Under the pieces are notes generated by a model, which did no database searches, was not told the DNA's origin, and was given only the letters and a program-made list of their open reading frames with translations. Shown here piece by piece: positions 33,486 to 45,057 of a stretch of DNA of 64,000 nt; position 1 is the stretch's first letter, and each line of letters begins with the position of its first letter. Source of the stretch: Trifolium pratense (lineage: Eukaryota > Streptophyta > Magnoliopsida > Fabales > Fabaceae); assembly GCF_020283565.1 (NCBI RefSeq), contig NC_060061.1, positions 19,319,362-19,383,361 of the forward strand, read 5' to 3'. The position numbers were made by a program, and so were the translations under genes.

Positions 33486-36400
33486 GGGTGATGTAGAGAA
33501 AATAATGTTCGTTTGTACAGCTAGCTAACTGAGCCTAGTGTGAGCTTCTTCATCAAAAAACGAGTCTATATGTTTCCGGTAATTGAAAATAAAGTTGTTG
33601 ATTGTACTGCAAAAATGTACATTTGTAGCCTTTTAAGTTTATACATAGAATTTCAAGCAAGACGAGGTTCAGATGTTTAATACACCAACGTGCCATGCAG
33701 AGAAGATGAAAATATGATGACCATAGAAGCCTTTTTTCGCGGTGTAAAGTTTATAAATTGGTGAGGTAGTTTACAACTTTTACGCACTGTACAAAATGAT
33801 GCTATGTGGAGAGCTTTTGACAGTTTTTTTTTTTAACGTGTACGGTTATTAGACCTTTTATCCTTTATCATTAGTATAAATTTTCTTGAAGGTTTATTTC
33901 CCTTTTTCTCTTATGAATGCAATATTGTTATCTTTTGTTTTATTATTATTTGAAGCTAAAAGTTATTAACATGCCTTTATTCAATCATGTCTTAAAATGG
34001 CAAAGAAATAAGCAGTTACACATGTTCTGTCTTGGTGTGATAAATTGGAAAGTACTTATAATATTCCTTGTTTCTGCTACCTTACGTTGAAAGTAAACTG
34101 AGAAGATTTGCTTCCTTTACTTGATGCTGAATGTGTGGTGGCTTGCAGTTTCAAGAGATAGCTTCTTGCTGACTAAATGTGCAGAAATTGCTATTTCTAG
34201 ACACTTGTTCAGTTGATTTTGACGTCAGATTTTGTATTGTAGTAATAGTCAGTGTTGACTTCCTTTTATTAATTGGTCTACTCAGAAGTAAAAACAAATA
34301 GGTTTCCCCAACAACGCTTAGATGAGCTTAGATAAGATACGTGAGTTTCTTTTAGCTTAATCAAGCCACTAAATAGTTTGTTATCTCAACATTCAATGGT
34401 GGACAAGTGGAATGCTTTGATATGTGTCTACTGTCTACATTAATATAATGCTAGTGGAATTTTAGTAGAAACTCACGGCTGAGATGATAATGTTTTTGGT
34501 ATTGGTTGACAAAAAGTAATAAAAATGGATGTGTGTCTTAACTTAACTCAAACAAAGTAAAGAGTTAAAGATCCATAAACTAAACGCACAATAAATTTCA
34601 CCTTAAATCATTACAGAGCCTTTAGATGATCTATATAGTTATAAACCAGATAGTTGATTCAAGAAACGAACCTATAAACCGCTAAACTGTTGGGTATGAA
34701 TGACTTGATTATTCAATAAAGCATTTTACATACCTAGCCATTACAAAACGGCATATCACACATTCACATCTTATGGGACAAATCACATACAAAGAAAAGA
34801 TACGATAATGTTTCATCAGAGTCACAGTATAAAAAACAATGTTGAACATCAATATTCAGAATAAGAGGCTTAACGCTACTCTTTACAAATTTTCTATTGT
34901 GTTTGTTGAATCAACGTTGTTCATGCCGTTTATTTCAGTCGTAGCTATGGCCACCCAAAAACACCAAAATAAATTTGAGCTAAACGATGAGTCCCAAGCC
35001 ACAGCATAGCACTTTGATTTGTAAACAATAGGTGTATTTTGGGTACAAAATACTTGCGTACATTATATTGCATTTGTTGTCCTAGCGTTATATCCTATTC
35101 CAACTTGGAAAAAGATTTGAAATGATATATATGAACTTTTTCATTGGTTTCAGTTGTATCATTCACGATCATGATCTATAAACAACATTATCTACTAGCA
35201 TTGTTTATTTTATATTTGAAAATCGGAATACCTTAAAGGTAGAAGACAAGTTGTATGTAGAATATTAGTCTTGATGCATAGTTGCATACGTACATGCCAT
35301 TATTTTTCAGAAAAGTGCTCGTACGTCAGCACATTAAAATATTGGACAATACTTATGTGTCTTAGTATATAATTCATCTAGTTCTTCACTTCACTTAAGT
35401 TTTTATGTTTTTTTTTTTTTTTTTAAATAAGTCGTTTAAATTTAAACCATTTTGAAACTTTCTTTTATTTTTGGTATCAAAGTAAGTAACATCCAAACAC
35501 CGCATCAAATATTTGAAAGAATATGAGGTAGAAAATTATTATAAAAAATATAGAATTAGTTTAAAAAATTTCCAATACAATAACATTAGTCTTTTGGATT
35601 AATAGTAGAGTCAGAGACATCGATTGTAACTCCTACATCAAATTATCAACAATGTACCATTCATCACATGTTACCGACCGGCTGTGTTAGTTAGAAGTTA
35701 CAAGTTCTTAACTTAGGATAATTAACTAACTATTATTAGTTGAATGAATAATTAGTCAGAGATTGTATGATGTGTATTGAACCTGATTAGTATGTGTTAG
35801 AGTGAGGAAATTGAATGCATTATGCATCAATAACAAATGCAAGTCCCACATGGAATAATACAAAGTAACAAAATTAAGGTAGTTATAAGTTATAACTAAG
35901 ATTATTTTGAAAACAAAATAGATATATCTAGCTACTAAAATTGAATTACCTAAGTCAACATTAGCTGTTAAAAAAAAAAAATCAACCTCAGCCACTAAAA
36001 CAATTTCAAATTTATTTATAAATAAATCTCGAACAATTAAAAACTTACAAATAGATGAAATTAAAAGATGAATATAGAAATAAATGAAGGTATTTGTACC
36101 ACTACTACCTAAACCACCCCTGTTCGAATCCAGAAATAAATGAAGGTTGTTTTCATGAGAAAAATAACATAAAAAAGTGATAGTCACTAAGAGATTTGAA
36201 ATGCTCAAATACATCTCAATAAGATTCATGATTGGTCCAACCGAGAACCTTTGTGGAGAATCTCATACCTCTCACAAGTATGAAAATTTATCAAATTCTA
36301 GTTATATAAAATATTAGTTATAAATTTGTGTGAACTCCTATATTTGTAGGTATGCAAGTTGAATGCTAAACACACCCCTAGATTACTAAATCTAACAAGC

Positions 36401-36550
36401 ATCACATGAAATAATTAGTCTTCATTAGACTCTTTAGTAAGTTATATTTTTTAAACAAAACTCTTTAGCAAGTTTTAAACTCCATAAATTTGCTAGTCTT
36501 TTTGAATGGCAAAACCAATGCTTCTGAAAATCACATCCATGGACTTATGC
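33486..36550. other. Pumilio 3' UTR and gene-free intergenic region
   Basis: Probable 3' UTR follows 33485, with AATAAAG near 33589. The rest (about 33.9-36.5 kb) is AT-rich and shows no convincing gene. The 157-codon minus-strand ORF at 35756-36229 is hydrophobic low-complexity without family features. A B-box-like ctgttcgaatcc near 36120 stands alone. Confidence 0.4.
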
Positions 36551-36980
36551 TCTGTTTGGTAAAAATAAGCTATAAGCTAGCTGATAGCTGAAAAATTAGC
36601 TTATAGCTGAAAAGCTAGCTTATAGCTTATAGCTTATAGCTGAAAAGCTGGTAGAATAAAATTAAAGTGTTTGGCAAACTTAGCTATTGTAAGTACAAAA
36701 TGACATAAAAGTAAATGGTTAGTGCGTAGTTTTTTTTAAGTGTTAGTGGGTAGTTATTACATAATTTAAAAATAAATAAATAAATAAAACTAATAAGGGT
36801 AAATATGGAATAAAATGAAAAAGTTATAAGCTATAAGCTCATACGCTACTTGAAATAACATCTCAAAAAAAACTATAAGCTAGTTAAAGAAGCTCGTTAC
36901 CAAACACGTCACATTTTTATCAAACAACTTATAAGATAGTCCAATAAACTATAAGCTAACTTATTAAACTTACCAAACAG
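36551..36980. mobile_element. hAT-like MITE with AGCTTATAGCT subterminal repeats
   Basis: Ends ctgtttggtaaaaataagct and, inverted, ctgtttggtaagtttaataa. Dense subterminal repeats of agcttatagctgaaaagct. A second member in the opposite orientation lies at 51025-51420, sharing gtgtttggcaaactta, atgacataaaagta and agttataagctataagc-like segments. Confidence 0.75.
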
Positions 36981-37178
36981 TGTCTTAGGAGAGACAACAT
37001 TGTTATGCATGACCCTTTGAACTCTTTTCAAAAGATGAATAACATCTGATGATAAGAAACCAAAAATATCAAACATGAAAGGTATAAAAAGATGTAGATT
37101 CTCACTTTACAAAATTCCTTAGCACTTAAGAAAAATTTAAAAGTTGCAATTTCATCCGCAGAGAGAAAAGAGGGAGGA

Positions 37179-37186
37179 AGATATTT
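37179..37186 (-). promoter_or_regulatory. Evening-element-like motif upstream of LUX
   Basis: Reads AAATATCT on the minus strand, the evening-element core without its first A. It is part of a cluster with the two full elements at 37218 and 37470. Confidence 0.4.
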
Positions 37187-37217
37187 ATAAGAGGTAGGAT
37201 AACATCATTACGCATAA

Positions 37218-37226
37218 AAAATATCT
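37218..37226 (+). promoter_or_regulatory. Evening element upstream of LUX
   Basis: Exact AAAATATCT, 436 bp upstream of the LUX start codon. Evening elements are bound by CCA1/LHY-type MYB factors and drive evening-phased expression. Confidence 0.6.
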
Positions 37227-37469
37227 GGCTATACAGTACACGTTGACACCGCCACTTGCCCCACCTAGAATAACATATTGCACTTTTTCTCACACTTTTT
37301 TCCTCCAAATTATTAAATTATTAATAATAATTATCATTATTTAGTCTCAAATCCAAAAAAAAAACAAAAAAACACACTTCACTTTCTTCCTTCATTATTA
37401 TCTTTTCGTTCTTTCTGGTCACACTTTTCTTCTTCCGTTCCCTAACACACACTTGCCGAATCTCAGAAA

Positions 37470-37478
37470 AAAATATCT
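37470..37478 (+). promoter_or_regulatory. Second evening element upstream of LUX
   Basis: Exact AAAATATCT, 184 bp upstream of the start codon and within a CT-rich probable leader or core promoter. Confidence 0.6.
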
Positions 37479-37661
37479 AAACTCTCTCTATCTAATCTAA
37501 TAATTATTCTTCTTCTTTTTCCAATTTTCATCTCTCTCATCTTCACCCTTTCAATTTCATTCCTCCTCCATTCAATTCAATCCAATCCAATCCCTTTTGA
37601 CTTTCTCGATCCAAAATCCAACAACACCACAAAACAGAAAATCGGTTACAACAAGAAGTGA

Positions 37662-38636
37662 ATGGGGGAAGAAGTTCGAACAGACGAAGAACGCGTAACG
37701 GACTGGGAAAAAGGTTTACCCAATCTTCACGATCTAACTCCACTTTCCATGGCGTTAATTCCACCGGAGTTAGCTTCCGCTTTCAGCATCTCCCCGGAGC
37801 CTCACCGTACACTCATCGACGTCAACCGCGCCTCCCGCAACACTCTCTCAATTCTCCGAAACTCCGGAGGAACAGGAACAAATCACCACAATAACTTCTC
37901 ACCAGAACCAGAAGAAGAAGATGAAGAAATCGAAGATGAAACCGATCGAGATGGTTCAGGATCTGATTCACGAAAACATCGGAAACTCGATTCGGTTACG
38001 GAGGAAGCGGATTCGGCGGTTAGAACGACTGAAACGACGTTAAAACGGCCGCGTTTGGTGTGGACTCCACAGTTGCATAAAAGATTTGTTGACGTAGTTG
38101 CGCATCTTGGAATAAAAAACGCGGTTCCGAAAACGATTATGCAGTTGATGAATGTTGAAGGATTAACACGTGAGAATGTTGCTTCTCATTTGCAGAAATA
38201 TCGTCTTTATTTGAAGAGGATGCAAGGTCTTTCAAATGATGCACCTTCTTCTTCTGATCATCTTTTTGCATCTACACCTGTTCCTCAGAGTTTGCAATTG
38301 CAGCAACATGAATCTGTTTCTGCTAATAATCATTCTCATTCGCATTCGAATGGACATGGAATTGGGAATGGGAATAATTCGCATTCGCATCATTCTGTAA
38401 CTATTCCTATGCCATATCCGCCACCTCCGACGATGATGACAATGCCGCCGATGCTTGGTATGGGACATCATCATCCTCATCATCATCCACATGGTCCTAT
38501 GGGGATGAGTTTGCCTCCTCCTTCTGGTTCTAACTCGTATCGGTCGCATCCGTTTAATATGATGCATCATAGGGACTGGCCTCCGAATCCTCACTCTCAT
38601 CATCCTCATATGTCTGCTAATGATAGTAATAAATAA
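37662..38636 (+). CDS. LUX: LUX ARRHYTHMO / PCL1-type GARP transcription factor
   Basis: Single exon of 324 residues. The N-terminus carries the conserved LUX stretches [19 protein letters not shown] and [18 protein letters not shown], followed by an acidic segment (residues 82-100). The single-MYB GARP DNA-binding domain is at about residues 128-187, with [19 protein letters not shown], the block [20 protein letters not shown] and the [16 protein letters not shown] motif. The C-terminus is His-, Met- and Pro-rich. LUX is the DNA-binding member of the evening complex with ELF3 and ELF4 and represses PRR9 and growth genes; in pea the ortholog is STERILE NODES, linked to flowering. The start was chosen at MGEEV, matching the family. 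Evening elements lie upstream. Confidence 0.95.
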   Translation: MGEEVRTDEERVTDWEKGLPNLHDLTPLSMALIPPELASAFSISPEPHRTLIDVNRASRNTLSILRNSGGTGTNHHNNFSPEPEEEDEEIEDETDRDGSGSDSRKHRKLDSVTEEADSAVRTTETTLKRPRLVWTPQLHKRFVDVVAHLGIKNAVPKTIMQLMNVEGLTRENVASHLQKYRLYLKRMQGLSNDAPSSSDHLFASTPVPQSLQLQQHESVSANNHSHSHSNGHGIGNGNNSHSHHSVTIPMPYPPPPTMMTMPPMLGMGHHHPHHHPHGPMGMSLPPPSGSNSYRSHPFNMMHHRDWPPNPHSHHPHMSANDSNK

Positions 38637-40934
38637 AAGAGATTATATTAATCTCTTCAGGTTATAGCATTCAAATGGTACTGTCTTCGTCATTGCATTG
38701 TTCTTCAAAAGAATTGTTAGTCTTTTTTGTTAAAGAATAATTTACTTATGATTGATGAGGTTATGGCTTCTTCAAGTGTACAAGTATAAGTTTACTATGG
38801 TTTGAGTAACTCAATTTAACTCTGCACCTTAGTGTATTTGAGCTTATCTACTGAGATAAACATGTGTGAGATTATTAGGAAGACCTTATGACATGTTCAT
38901 AAGCCGTTTTCAACTTATTTTTTCTATAAGCTCTCAAGAATAGCTTATGAAAACTTAGAGCTTATATGAAAATAGTTAGAATTTATTTTATCGTTTGTTA
39001 TTATCTTTATAGAAGAAATAGCTTTTAGTATATGTGCTTAATTAAGTTGTTTATTCAGACATGACCTTAATTGTTGATTATGGTAGTTGACTAGAGTGTG
39101 TTGTGCCTTTAGTAATAATTTGTATATATACTCAAGATAATAATTACACATGCATGAAAGACAAACGGACAATAAGTTGCACCGCTAATGTTTTTTTTGG
39201 ATGATCTTTAGTTGTTGAAACAAAGTTGAGTGAACGTTCTTTTCGTTTTTGGTATGGGTTGTTAATTATGTGGGGAGTAAGAATAGGAATGAGCTTGTTT
39301 CTCTGTTCTGTTTTTGAGTGCAGTATTAAGGTACTGAATGGTTATTTATGAGATCAAAATTTAATGGAAGTGATTGGTGGGTCACTTTAATACTGTCGTT
39401 AGCTGTTTCACTGTGTTGTCACAGTCAATGGTAAAATTGTAAACCAGGGGCACTGAAATTATGTGCATATTCAGTTTTTTTTTTTCTGAAAAAAGTGTAT
39501 GTATTTATAGAGATATGTTGAGGTGCATGATGATATTTGGTCCTTGTTTATGGTACTTTTTAGGGTGGTCTTTGCTGTCTGATGTAGAAAACATATATTT
39601 CATTGGATTTCATATGGATGTATATCGTCATTGCCCAGATTGATCAACATTTTCAGTTCTTGTTGTTTATTGACTGTATATTCAATAGGTAGAAATTTTA
39701 TGCATTTTCTATGTGATGTCTTTTTTGTAGATTGAAACGTTTGATTGTTGGTTGTAACTTAAAAATGTCTGGGAAGTAGCTGCGTCAATCATCTACTCGC
39801 ACAAACAGATTATTGAAGAAGTATATGAAAACTCTATGGAGCTAAATTACAGTCTGAATCAGAAGAATGTACCCTATTCGCTGATTCACAAACTTTTTGG
39901 CGCACATCTAATTCCTGTCACATAAATGTAGGTGGTGAATGTGAATTGTGGCATGTCTGACTCTTCTGGGCCACCGAGACAGACAGTTGATTCTAAAGTA
40001 ACTTCTAAGCTAGTTAGTTATCTGATTCATATATTGTTAAGTGCTATTGAAGTACTATTGTTCTGTGTAGTGTGTACTCCTGAAAATGTTAACCTTCTTT
40101 TTCAGAACCATTGCAGCATTGAATAAAAGAGAGACTGAAAAACAGTCAGCTACCATTTGTAACATGCTCTGTGGTATAACTGTATTTGCTATACCTTAAT
40201 GTTCGTGATTATTAGTGTTTTATTTAACAGACGTTTCATTTTCTTAAATTGGGTTGGGTGTTATAGGTTCTTTTATTTTTTGCAAGGGGGTGCTATTGGT
40301 TCTCATGTTAGAAATGTTACAATGAATCAGTAGAAAGGGGATTAGAATAGAAATGTTACAACGAATGAGTAGAAAGGGGATTAGTATTTTCACATTTTGT
40401 ATAGAGGCACAAAACATACCCAACCTTGAGAATTATTGTTTTACTTTTGACCATTCATTTTTCTGGGTTTTATTTACCTTAATTAAAAGAACTAGGAGCT
40501 TGAAGAAGATTGATCTATGCAGTTTTTAAATTTTGCTAATGTTTTTTTCTTAGCGGACAACATATTTGTACTTTTATGAAGCCTTTCTTGTGGATAAGGC
40601 TTTGGTAAGTTTGTAGATTTTTTATTCTGCTTTGCTAGTTGAATTTCATAAACGACAATAATAAATAAATAAATAAAGGTAGCTAAAAGATTCAAAACAG
40701 AGTTTGTTTGGTTGGATGTTGGAGGTCGATTAAAGCAAAACTGGAATGAGTTAAAAGAAAAGACACCAATGGCATCATTCTCTTTTTGGTTAAATAAAAG
40801 AATCGTGGTGGAGGTCATGGAATCAATCACAAAGGCGCAAATGCCTTTAGTGGATTAGGTTTCTTTGATAAAATTAAAGTTTTTTTTTTTATTTATTTAT
40901 TAACCAATCATTCACCTACATATAATAATTTTCA
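38637..40934. other. LUX 3' region and intergenic DNA
   Basis: A MITE remnant with cataag/cttatg inverted motifs (about 38885-39060) is related to the intron MITEs at 5275 and 60568 in the opposite orientation. At 39121-39190 is a fragment shared with 6846-6905 (ttgcaccgctaatg). Near 40309-40385 a segment of about 44 bp is tandemly duplicated (agaaatgttacaa, then agtagaaaggggattag). Short ORFs at 39.4-40.1 kb have no family features; this could include a long spliced LUX 3' UTR. Confidence 0.4.
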
Positions 40935-42553
40935 GGCAAAACTACATTTACTTGCCTCCTTTAAGGTTTCATTAAAAATTGGCTATCATTAAAAATTGGC
41001 TAATTTATTAGCTCATTAAAAGGTTACTGCCAATATCCAATTTAAGCCAAAGGTCACACTATCCACAATTGAAACTAAAATTGGCTAATTGATTAACTCA
41101 CATTATGCAAAACAGTGATATAAGTCCTCAAATGTAAACACTGTCAGAATGTACGCCACATAATCTAAAGTATTAATCCGTCAATGGCCAATTTAGATTA
41201 CACATCACCCCAAAACTGATTACATATCATCCTTAAAATAGGCTTCATTCTCCTTGTTCCATGAAATATCTATTCATTTTCATGAGTGACTTAGCTACTC
41301 ATTTGCACTTGGCTTGAAGTTTCATGTAGTTGACTAGTAACTTGTCCTGAAGTCGATACTCATATGCAAGAATGCACATGGTCATGTCTTAATTATGTTT
41401 TTCCATCTGGTGTAGGAGAGGCATGGATACGCTAACAACAACCATCTGAAGCACATATAGCAGTTACTCGAGCCTTCTCATTTTTAATTCTCTTGATCTC
41501 AAATCCCTCTTGTATAACAATAAACCAACTTCTAACTTCACTTTTCCATCAGATTCATGAACAAATAATTTTCCTTCCGTAACTCTATCAACATAAATTA
41601 GCACTTTATCTTCATCCGAATTCACAAAAGTAACAACATTGTGTTTTTCTTCAAAATCACTTGGCTCATCATTACTATTCTCATTTTCCTTTCTTCCTCA
41701 TCTATATGGCTAGGCATTGAATCAGTTTCTTCTCCCTCACTTTGTTGAGATCCATTAAAAATTTCCCATTCATCATCAAACTCACTAATCACTATCTCAG
41801 GGACTGCTCTATTAACTTCACTATCATCAAAATTCAACAATGTAACATACAAATGAATATTAATGCAGTTACTATATAACTTGAACATGTCAAGAACATG
41901 AAAATGGATTTTTGCACCCATTGAGCACATCCAACAACTTACAAATATCGTCAACCAAATCAAAATATGAATAGCAGTCATGATGACACTTTTTGGTTGA
42001 AAAATCACTTCCCCAACAGTGTATAAGCAGAAGCACACATCCCGGGTCAGGTTTATCATGATCATTATTCTCCATCTGTTACCCACCGCCTGAAACTTAC
42101 CTACAAAATAAATGTTTGAGATTTTGGGTCCTTGAATGATTAGAAATCAAACCAAGAACGAAGTATTGAACTAACCTGTTAAAAAACCAAGGAAATATAT
42201 GATGGCAAGTGATGATTGGGTAGGGAACAAACTGTTGAACAAGAACAAAGTTGTGTCTTCTTCTTGGTTGCTTTTGTATTTTGGTGAGAAGAAAAGAAAG
42301 AAGCAACAAGTATAGAAGTGTAGAAATTTCAAAGGAAAATCACCGACTATTGTGACGTCTGAGAAATAGATGGTAGGAAGGCATGACTTTTCATGTTTCT
42401 AGGCATGGTTTTATGATAGAATTTACATGGGGCATGAATTACTGTTTTTGAGACAAAACATGGGGTTTCTAAATAGTTAACGATGGCTAACAGAGTTAAC
42501 CTAAAGGGAGGTGAATTTTTTTCAAACTCGAGGGGAGTAAATGTAATTTTCTC
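40935..42553. mobile_element. MULE (Mutator-like) remnant
   Basis: The left terminus ggcaaaactacatttacttg is matched by the inverted right terminus gagaaaattacatttactcc. Flanks TAATTTTCA (40926-40934) and TAATTTTAT (42554-42562) agree at seven of nine positions, fitting a 9-bp Mutator TSD. Inside is a broken MuDR-type transposase N-terminus on the minus strand. The right TSD copy reaches the last base of the neighbouring PPR stop codon. Confidence 0.75.
41230..42075 (-). pseudogene. MuDR-type transposase N-terminal pseudogene
   Basis: It starts at an ATG (42075) with MENNDHDKPDPGCVLLLIHC and a DLVDDICKLLDV segment, then stops. A second frame continues with MFKLYSNCINIHLYV and an acidic EEE/DEE region. 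A third piece contains RIKNEKARVTAICASDGCC, a TAG at 41432-41434 where Trp is expected, then RIHASPTPDGKT. This order matches the N-terminal MuDR domain of plant MULE transposases. The catalytic DDE domain and SWIM zinc finger are absent. Confidence 0.75.
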
Positions 42554-42561
42554 TAATTTTA

Positions 42562-44214
42562 TTATATATTATCTATCCAACTCAACCCTTGAAGTTTCCT
42601 GAGTTTTCCTTTCTTTATCCTTCTCTTGATCCGCTCAACCTTTCCCCATTTTCCAGCATCGGCATACAAGCTGGACAATAGAAGACGGTTTCCAGCACTC
42701 TCTGGTTCTAACTCTGACAAATGCTTAGCAGCCACTTCAGCCAGCTCCACATGCCCATGATTTCTACAAGCAGCCAATAATGCACCCCACACAAACAAAT
42801 CAGGTTTAACCGGCATAGTCTTGATTATGCCATATGCTTCCTCGAGTTTCCCTGCCCGACCCAAAAGATCCACCATGCATGCATAATGCTCCAATCGTGG
42901 CTCGATGGAGTATTTCTCTTGCATAATCTTGAACAGCCTCTGCCCAAGTTCAATATCTCCAACATGGCTACATGCTGTGAGAGCTGCTGTGAAAGTTAAA
43001 TGATCTAGCTTGGTTACCCCTTCCATCTCCATCCGATTGAAGAGCTCAATAGCTTCTTCGTAATACCCATGATTCGCATAACCAAAAATCATAGAGTTCA
43101 TCGTCACTGTATTCTTATCCGGTATCTTATAAAACAGTGTCCTAGCTTCAGAAATGAACCCACATTTTGCATACATGTCAACCAAAGCACTCCTTACATA
43201 TACATCTTCCTCCACACCAATCACCAAAGCATAGCCATGAATCTCCTTCCCGGACCTCACTCTTGCTGCAGTAGCACAAGCTGGCAGAAGTGCACTGATA
43301 GTAGCCGAAGTTGGGCAGAACCCATGATGCAACATTTGCTTAAACGTATCAAAAGCTTCATCATTTTGAAAATTCTGCACAAAACCAGATATAACAGAAG
43401 TCCATGACACCACATCAGGCTCAACTCCATCTTCAATCATCAACCTGAAAATCTTAGATACCATCACCCGGTCACATTTCTGTGCAAACCCAGATATCAA
43501 AGCATTCCATGTCACCACATTTGGGTTCCCACCCATCAACTTCATATTTTCAACCAAACCCAATGCCTCATTTGGAAGCCCTTGTTGAGCATACCCAGAA
43601 ACAACGGCATTCAAGGACACCAAATCCTTCATACACATTCCATCAAACACCTTACGTGCATCCTCAACTTTACCACACTTAGAGTACATAACAATCAACC
43701 CACTCGAAACAAAACAATCAATCTCAAACGAACACTTCAAAATCAAACAATGCACTTGCTCTCCATAAACTCGATCACAAACATGGCCACAGGCTTTAAG
43801 AACACTAGGAATCACAAAGACATTGTTGGGATTTTGGCCATGAAGTGTTTGCATCTCGGAAAACACAGCAAGAGCATGATCGTAGAAGCCACAGCGAGCA
43901 CATGTCCCAATAAGTGCAATCCAACGTCGAACATTTGTTTGAGGAATTTTATCAAACAGTTTTCGTGCAAGAGAGAGTTGGCCACAGCATGTATATAAGG
44001 CTACGAGATTGGATGCGATGAGGTTGAAACGTGCATAGCCGTTGGTTGTTAGAAGCGCGTGAAGCTTCTTTCCTTGGTGCAATGCTCGATCATGAGTGTA
44101 TATTTCGATGAGTTTAGCGTAGGATTCGGGTTCTGATCGGAGAAATCGATGGTTGAAGATGGCATTTTTGGTGGGAATTCTGAGAGGAGTTGTAATTCTC
44201 AGCAGAGTATGCAT
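42562..44214 (-). CDS. PLS-class pentatricopeptide repeat protein (At5g59600-like)
   Basis: Single intronless ORF of 550 residues with consecutive P, L and S repeats from about residue 65, e.g. NLVALYTCCGQLSLARKLFD, VSSGLIVMYSKCGKVEDARK, VVTWNALISGFAQK and VDMYAKCGFISEARTLF. It ends in an E/E+-type region (VKPDLFVWGALLAACRNHGH, then LLLSSLYADAGKW and RIKKGKLRKLQGLSWID) without a DYW domain. Such proteins act in mitochondria or plastids in RNA editing or processing; the N-terminus (basic, Ser/Thr/Leu-containing, no acids before about residue 27) fits a targeting peptide. It closely resembles Arabidopsis At5g59600 as I recall that sequence; the RNA target is unknown. The MULE remnant begins at its stop codon. 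Confidence 0.93.
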   Translation of the reverse strand: MHTLLRITTPLRIPTKNAIFNHRFLRSEPESYAKLIEIYTHDRALHQGKKLHALLTTNGYARFNLIASNLVALYTCCGQLSLARKLFDKIPQTNVRRWIALIGTCARCGFYDHALAVFSEMQTLHGQNPNNVFVIPSVLKACGHVCDRVYGEQVHCLILKCSFEIDCFVSSGLIVMYSKCGKVEDARKVFDGMCMKDLVSLNAVVSGYAQQGLPNEALGLVENMKLMGGNPNVVTWNALISGFAQKCDRVMVSKIFRLMIEDGVEPDVVSWTSVISGFVQNFQNDEAFDTFKQMLHHGFCPTSATISALLPACATAARVRSGKEIHGYALVIGVEEDVYVRSALVDMYAKCGFISEARTLFYKIPDKNTVTMNSMIFGYANHGYYEEAIELFNRMEMEGVTKLDHLTFTAALTACSHVGDIELGQRLFKIMQEKYSIEPRLEHYACMVDLLGRAGKLEEAYGIIKTMPVKPDLFVWGALLAACRNHGHVELAEVAAKHLSELEPESAGNRLLLSSLYADAGKWGKVERIKRRIKKGKLRKLQGLSWIDNI

Positions 44215-44294
44215 AGCAACTACGAGCGCTATGTTTGGTTGGGTACTTGGGTTAAGCTGTAACCAAAATTCATTTTTGATTAAGTTAATTATTA

Positions 44295-44440
44295 CTCCAT
44301 TCGGTCCTTAATATAAGAGACAATTTATTCTTCAGATTCATTGCAAATATAATGTATTTAATTAATAATATAGACTAGATACGTTAAATTCTCAATAAAT
44401 TTAAAAAGTAAAATTTATTTATATTAAAGACCGGAAGAAG
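44295..44440. mobile_element. Stowaway-like MITE upstream of the PPR gene (146 bp)
   Basis: It starts ctccattcggtccttaatat and ends tatattaaagaccggaagaag, imperfect inverses, flanked by TA on both sides. It lies within 80-230 bp of the PPR start codon, so it may form part of the promoter region. Confidence 0.75.
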
Positions 44441-44562
44441 TATAAATGTATAATGAATTGTCTAGAATTTAACTCAGTTGATAATTAGCTATATGGCATT
44501 ATCCTAGATGTGTTCAAATTCCAAATTTTCTATTTCTCTTTTAAAGTGTACGAGTATAGTCT

Positions 44563-44690
44563 CAGTGAACTTAGCTCAGTTGGTAGAGATATCGCACTAT
44601 ATGTGCAGGAGCCTGCATTCGAATCCGAAACACTCCACTTATTCACCTTTAAGGTGAATTTTCTAGTCACTAGGCTACTTGACAAAAAAA
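44563..44690 (+). mobile_element. SINE (family A), full copy with diverged TSD
   Basis: tRNA-like head gaacttagctcagttggtag (A-box), cgcactatatgtgcaggag, B-box attcgaatcc, cacttattcacctttaaggt, ctagtcactaggctacttga and an A tail. The flanks aagtgtacgagtatagtc (upstream) and aagtgttcgagcataatc (downstream) agree at 15 of 18 positions, an aged TSD. Same family as 17500-17626. Confidence 0.88.
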
Positions 44691-45057
44691 AAAGTGTTCG
44701 AGCATAATCATTAACCTACTAAACTAAAACAAATAAAAATAATTATTAGTGCTCGTTTATTATAAATTAAAATAGTGATTTACTAACATTTAACAACATA
44801 GATGTTCATATCAGAGATTTTAACTTAATAAATATCACTTTTTTTTTCAAAATATTGTCAGAAAATGAAATTTTTGAGAAGCTATTTAAAATAGTTTTTT
44901 ATTTTAGATATTTTTAAAAAATTTATTATCTAAAGTTGTAACAAAATGATAAAATACTTCAAACATTTGAAATATTTAAACCAATTGGAGAGGTGTTCAA
45001 ATATCATTACCCCTAACTAAAATGCAATTACATTTGCTGCTCCTCATATTCTAAGTG
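44691..45057. other. Intergenic, nothing recognised
   Basis: AT-rich spacer between the SINE and the next element. Confidence 0.3.

Noticed and set aside
35756..36229. 157-codon minus-strand ORF
   Set aside because: Hydrophobic, low-complexity composition typical of AT-rich DNA; no domain, splice partner or regulatory context.
38232..38609. 125-codon minus-strand ORF rich in Arg, Met and His
   Set aside because: It is the antisense shadow of the His/Met/Pro-rich C-terminus of LUX.
43069..43998. Plus-strand ORFs of 66-138 codons opposite the PPR gene
   Set aside because: Shadows of the 550-codon PPR ORF, which has clear repeat structure on the minus strand.
17500..44690. tRNA genes at the A/B-box sequences (8040, 17500, 44563)
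   Set aside because: B-boxes are good, but no full cloverleaf with paired acceptor stem is seen; A tails, diverged bodies and TSDs show SINEs.
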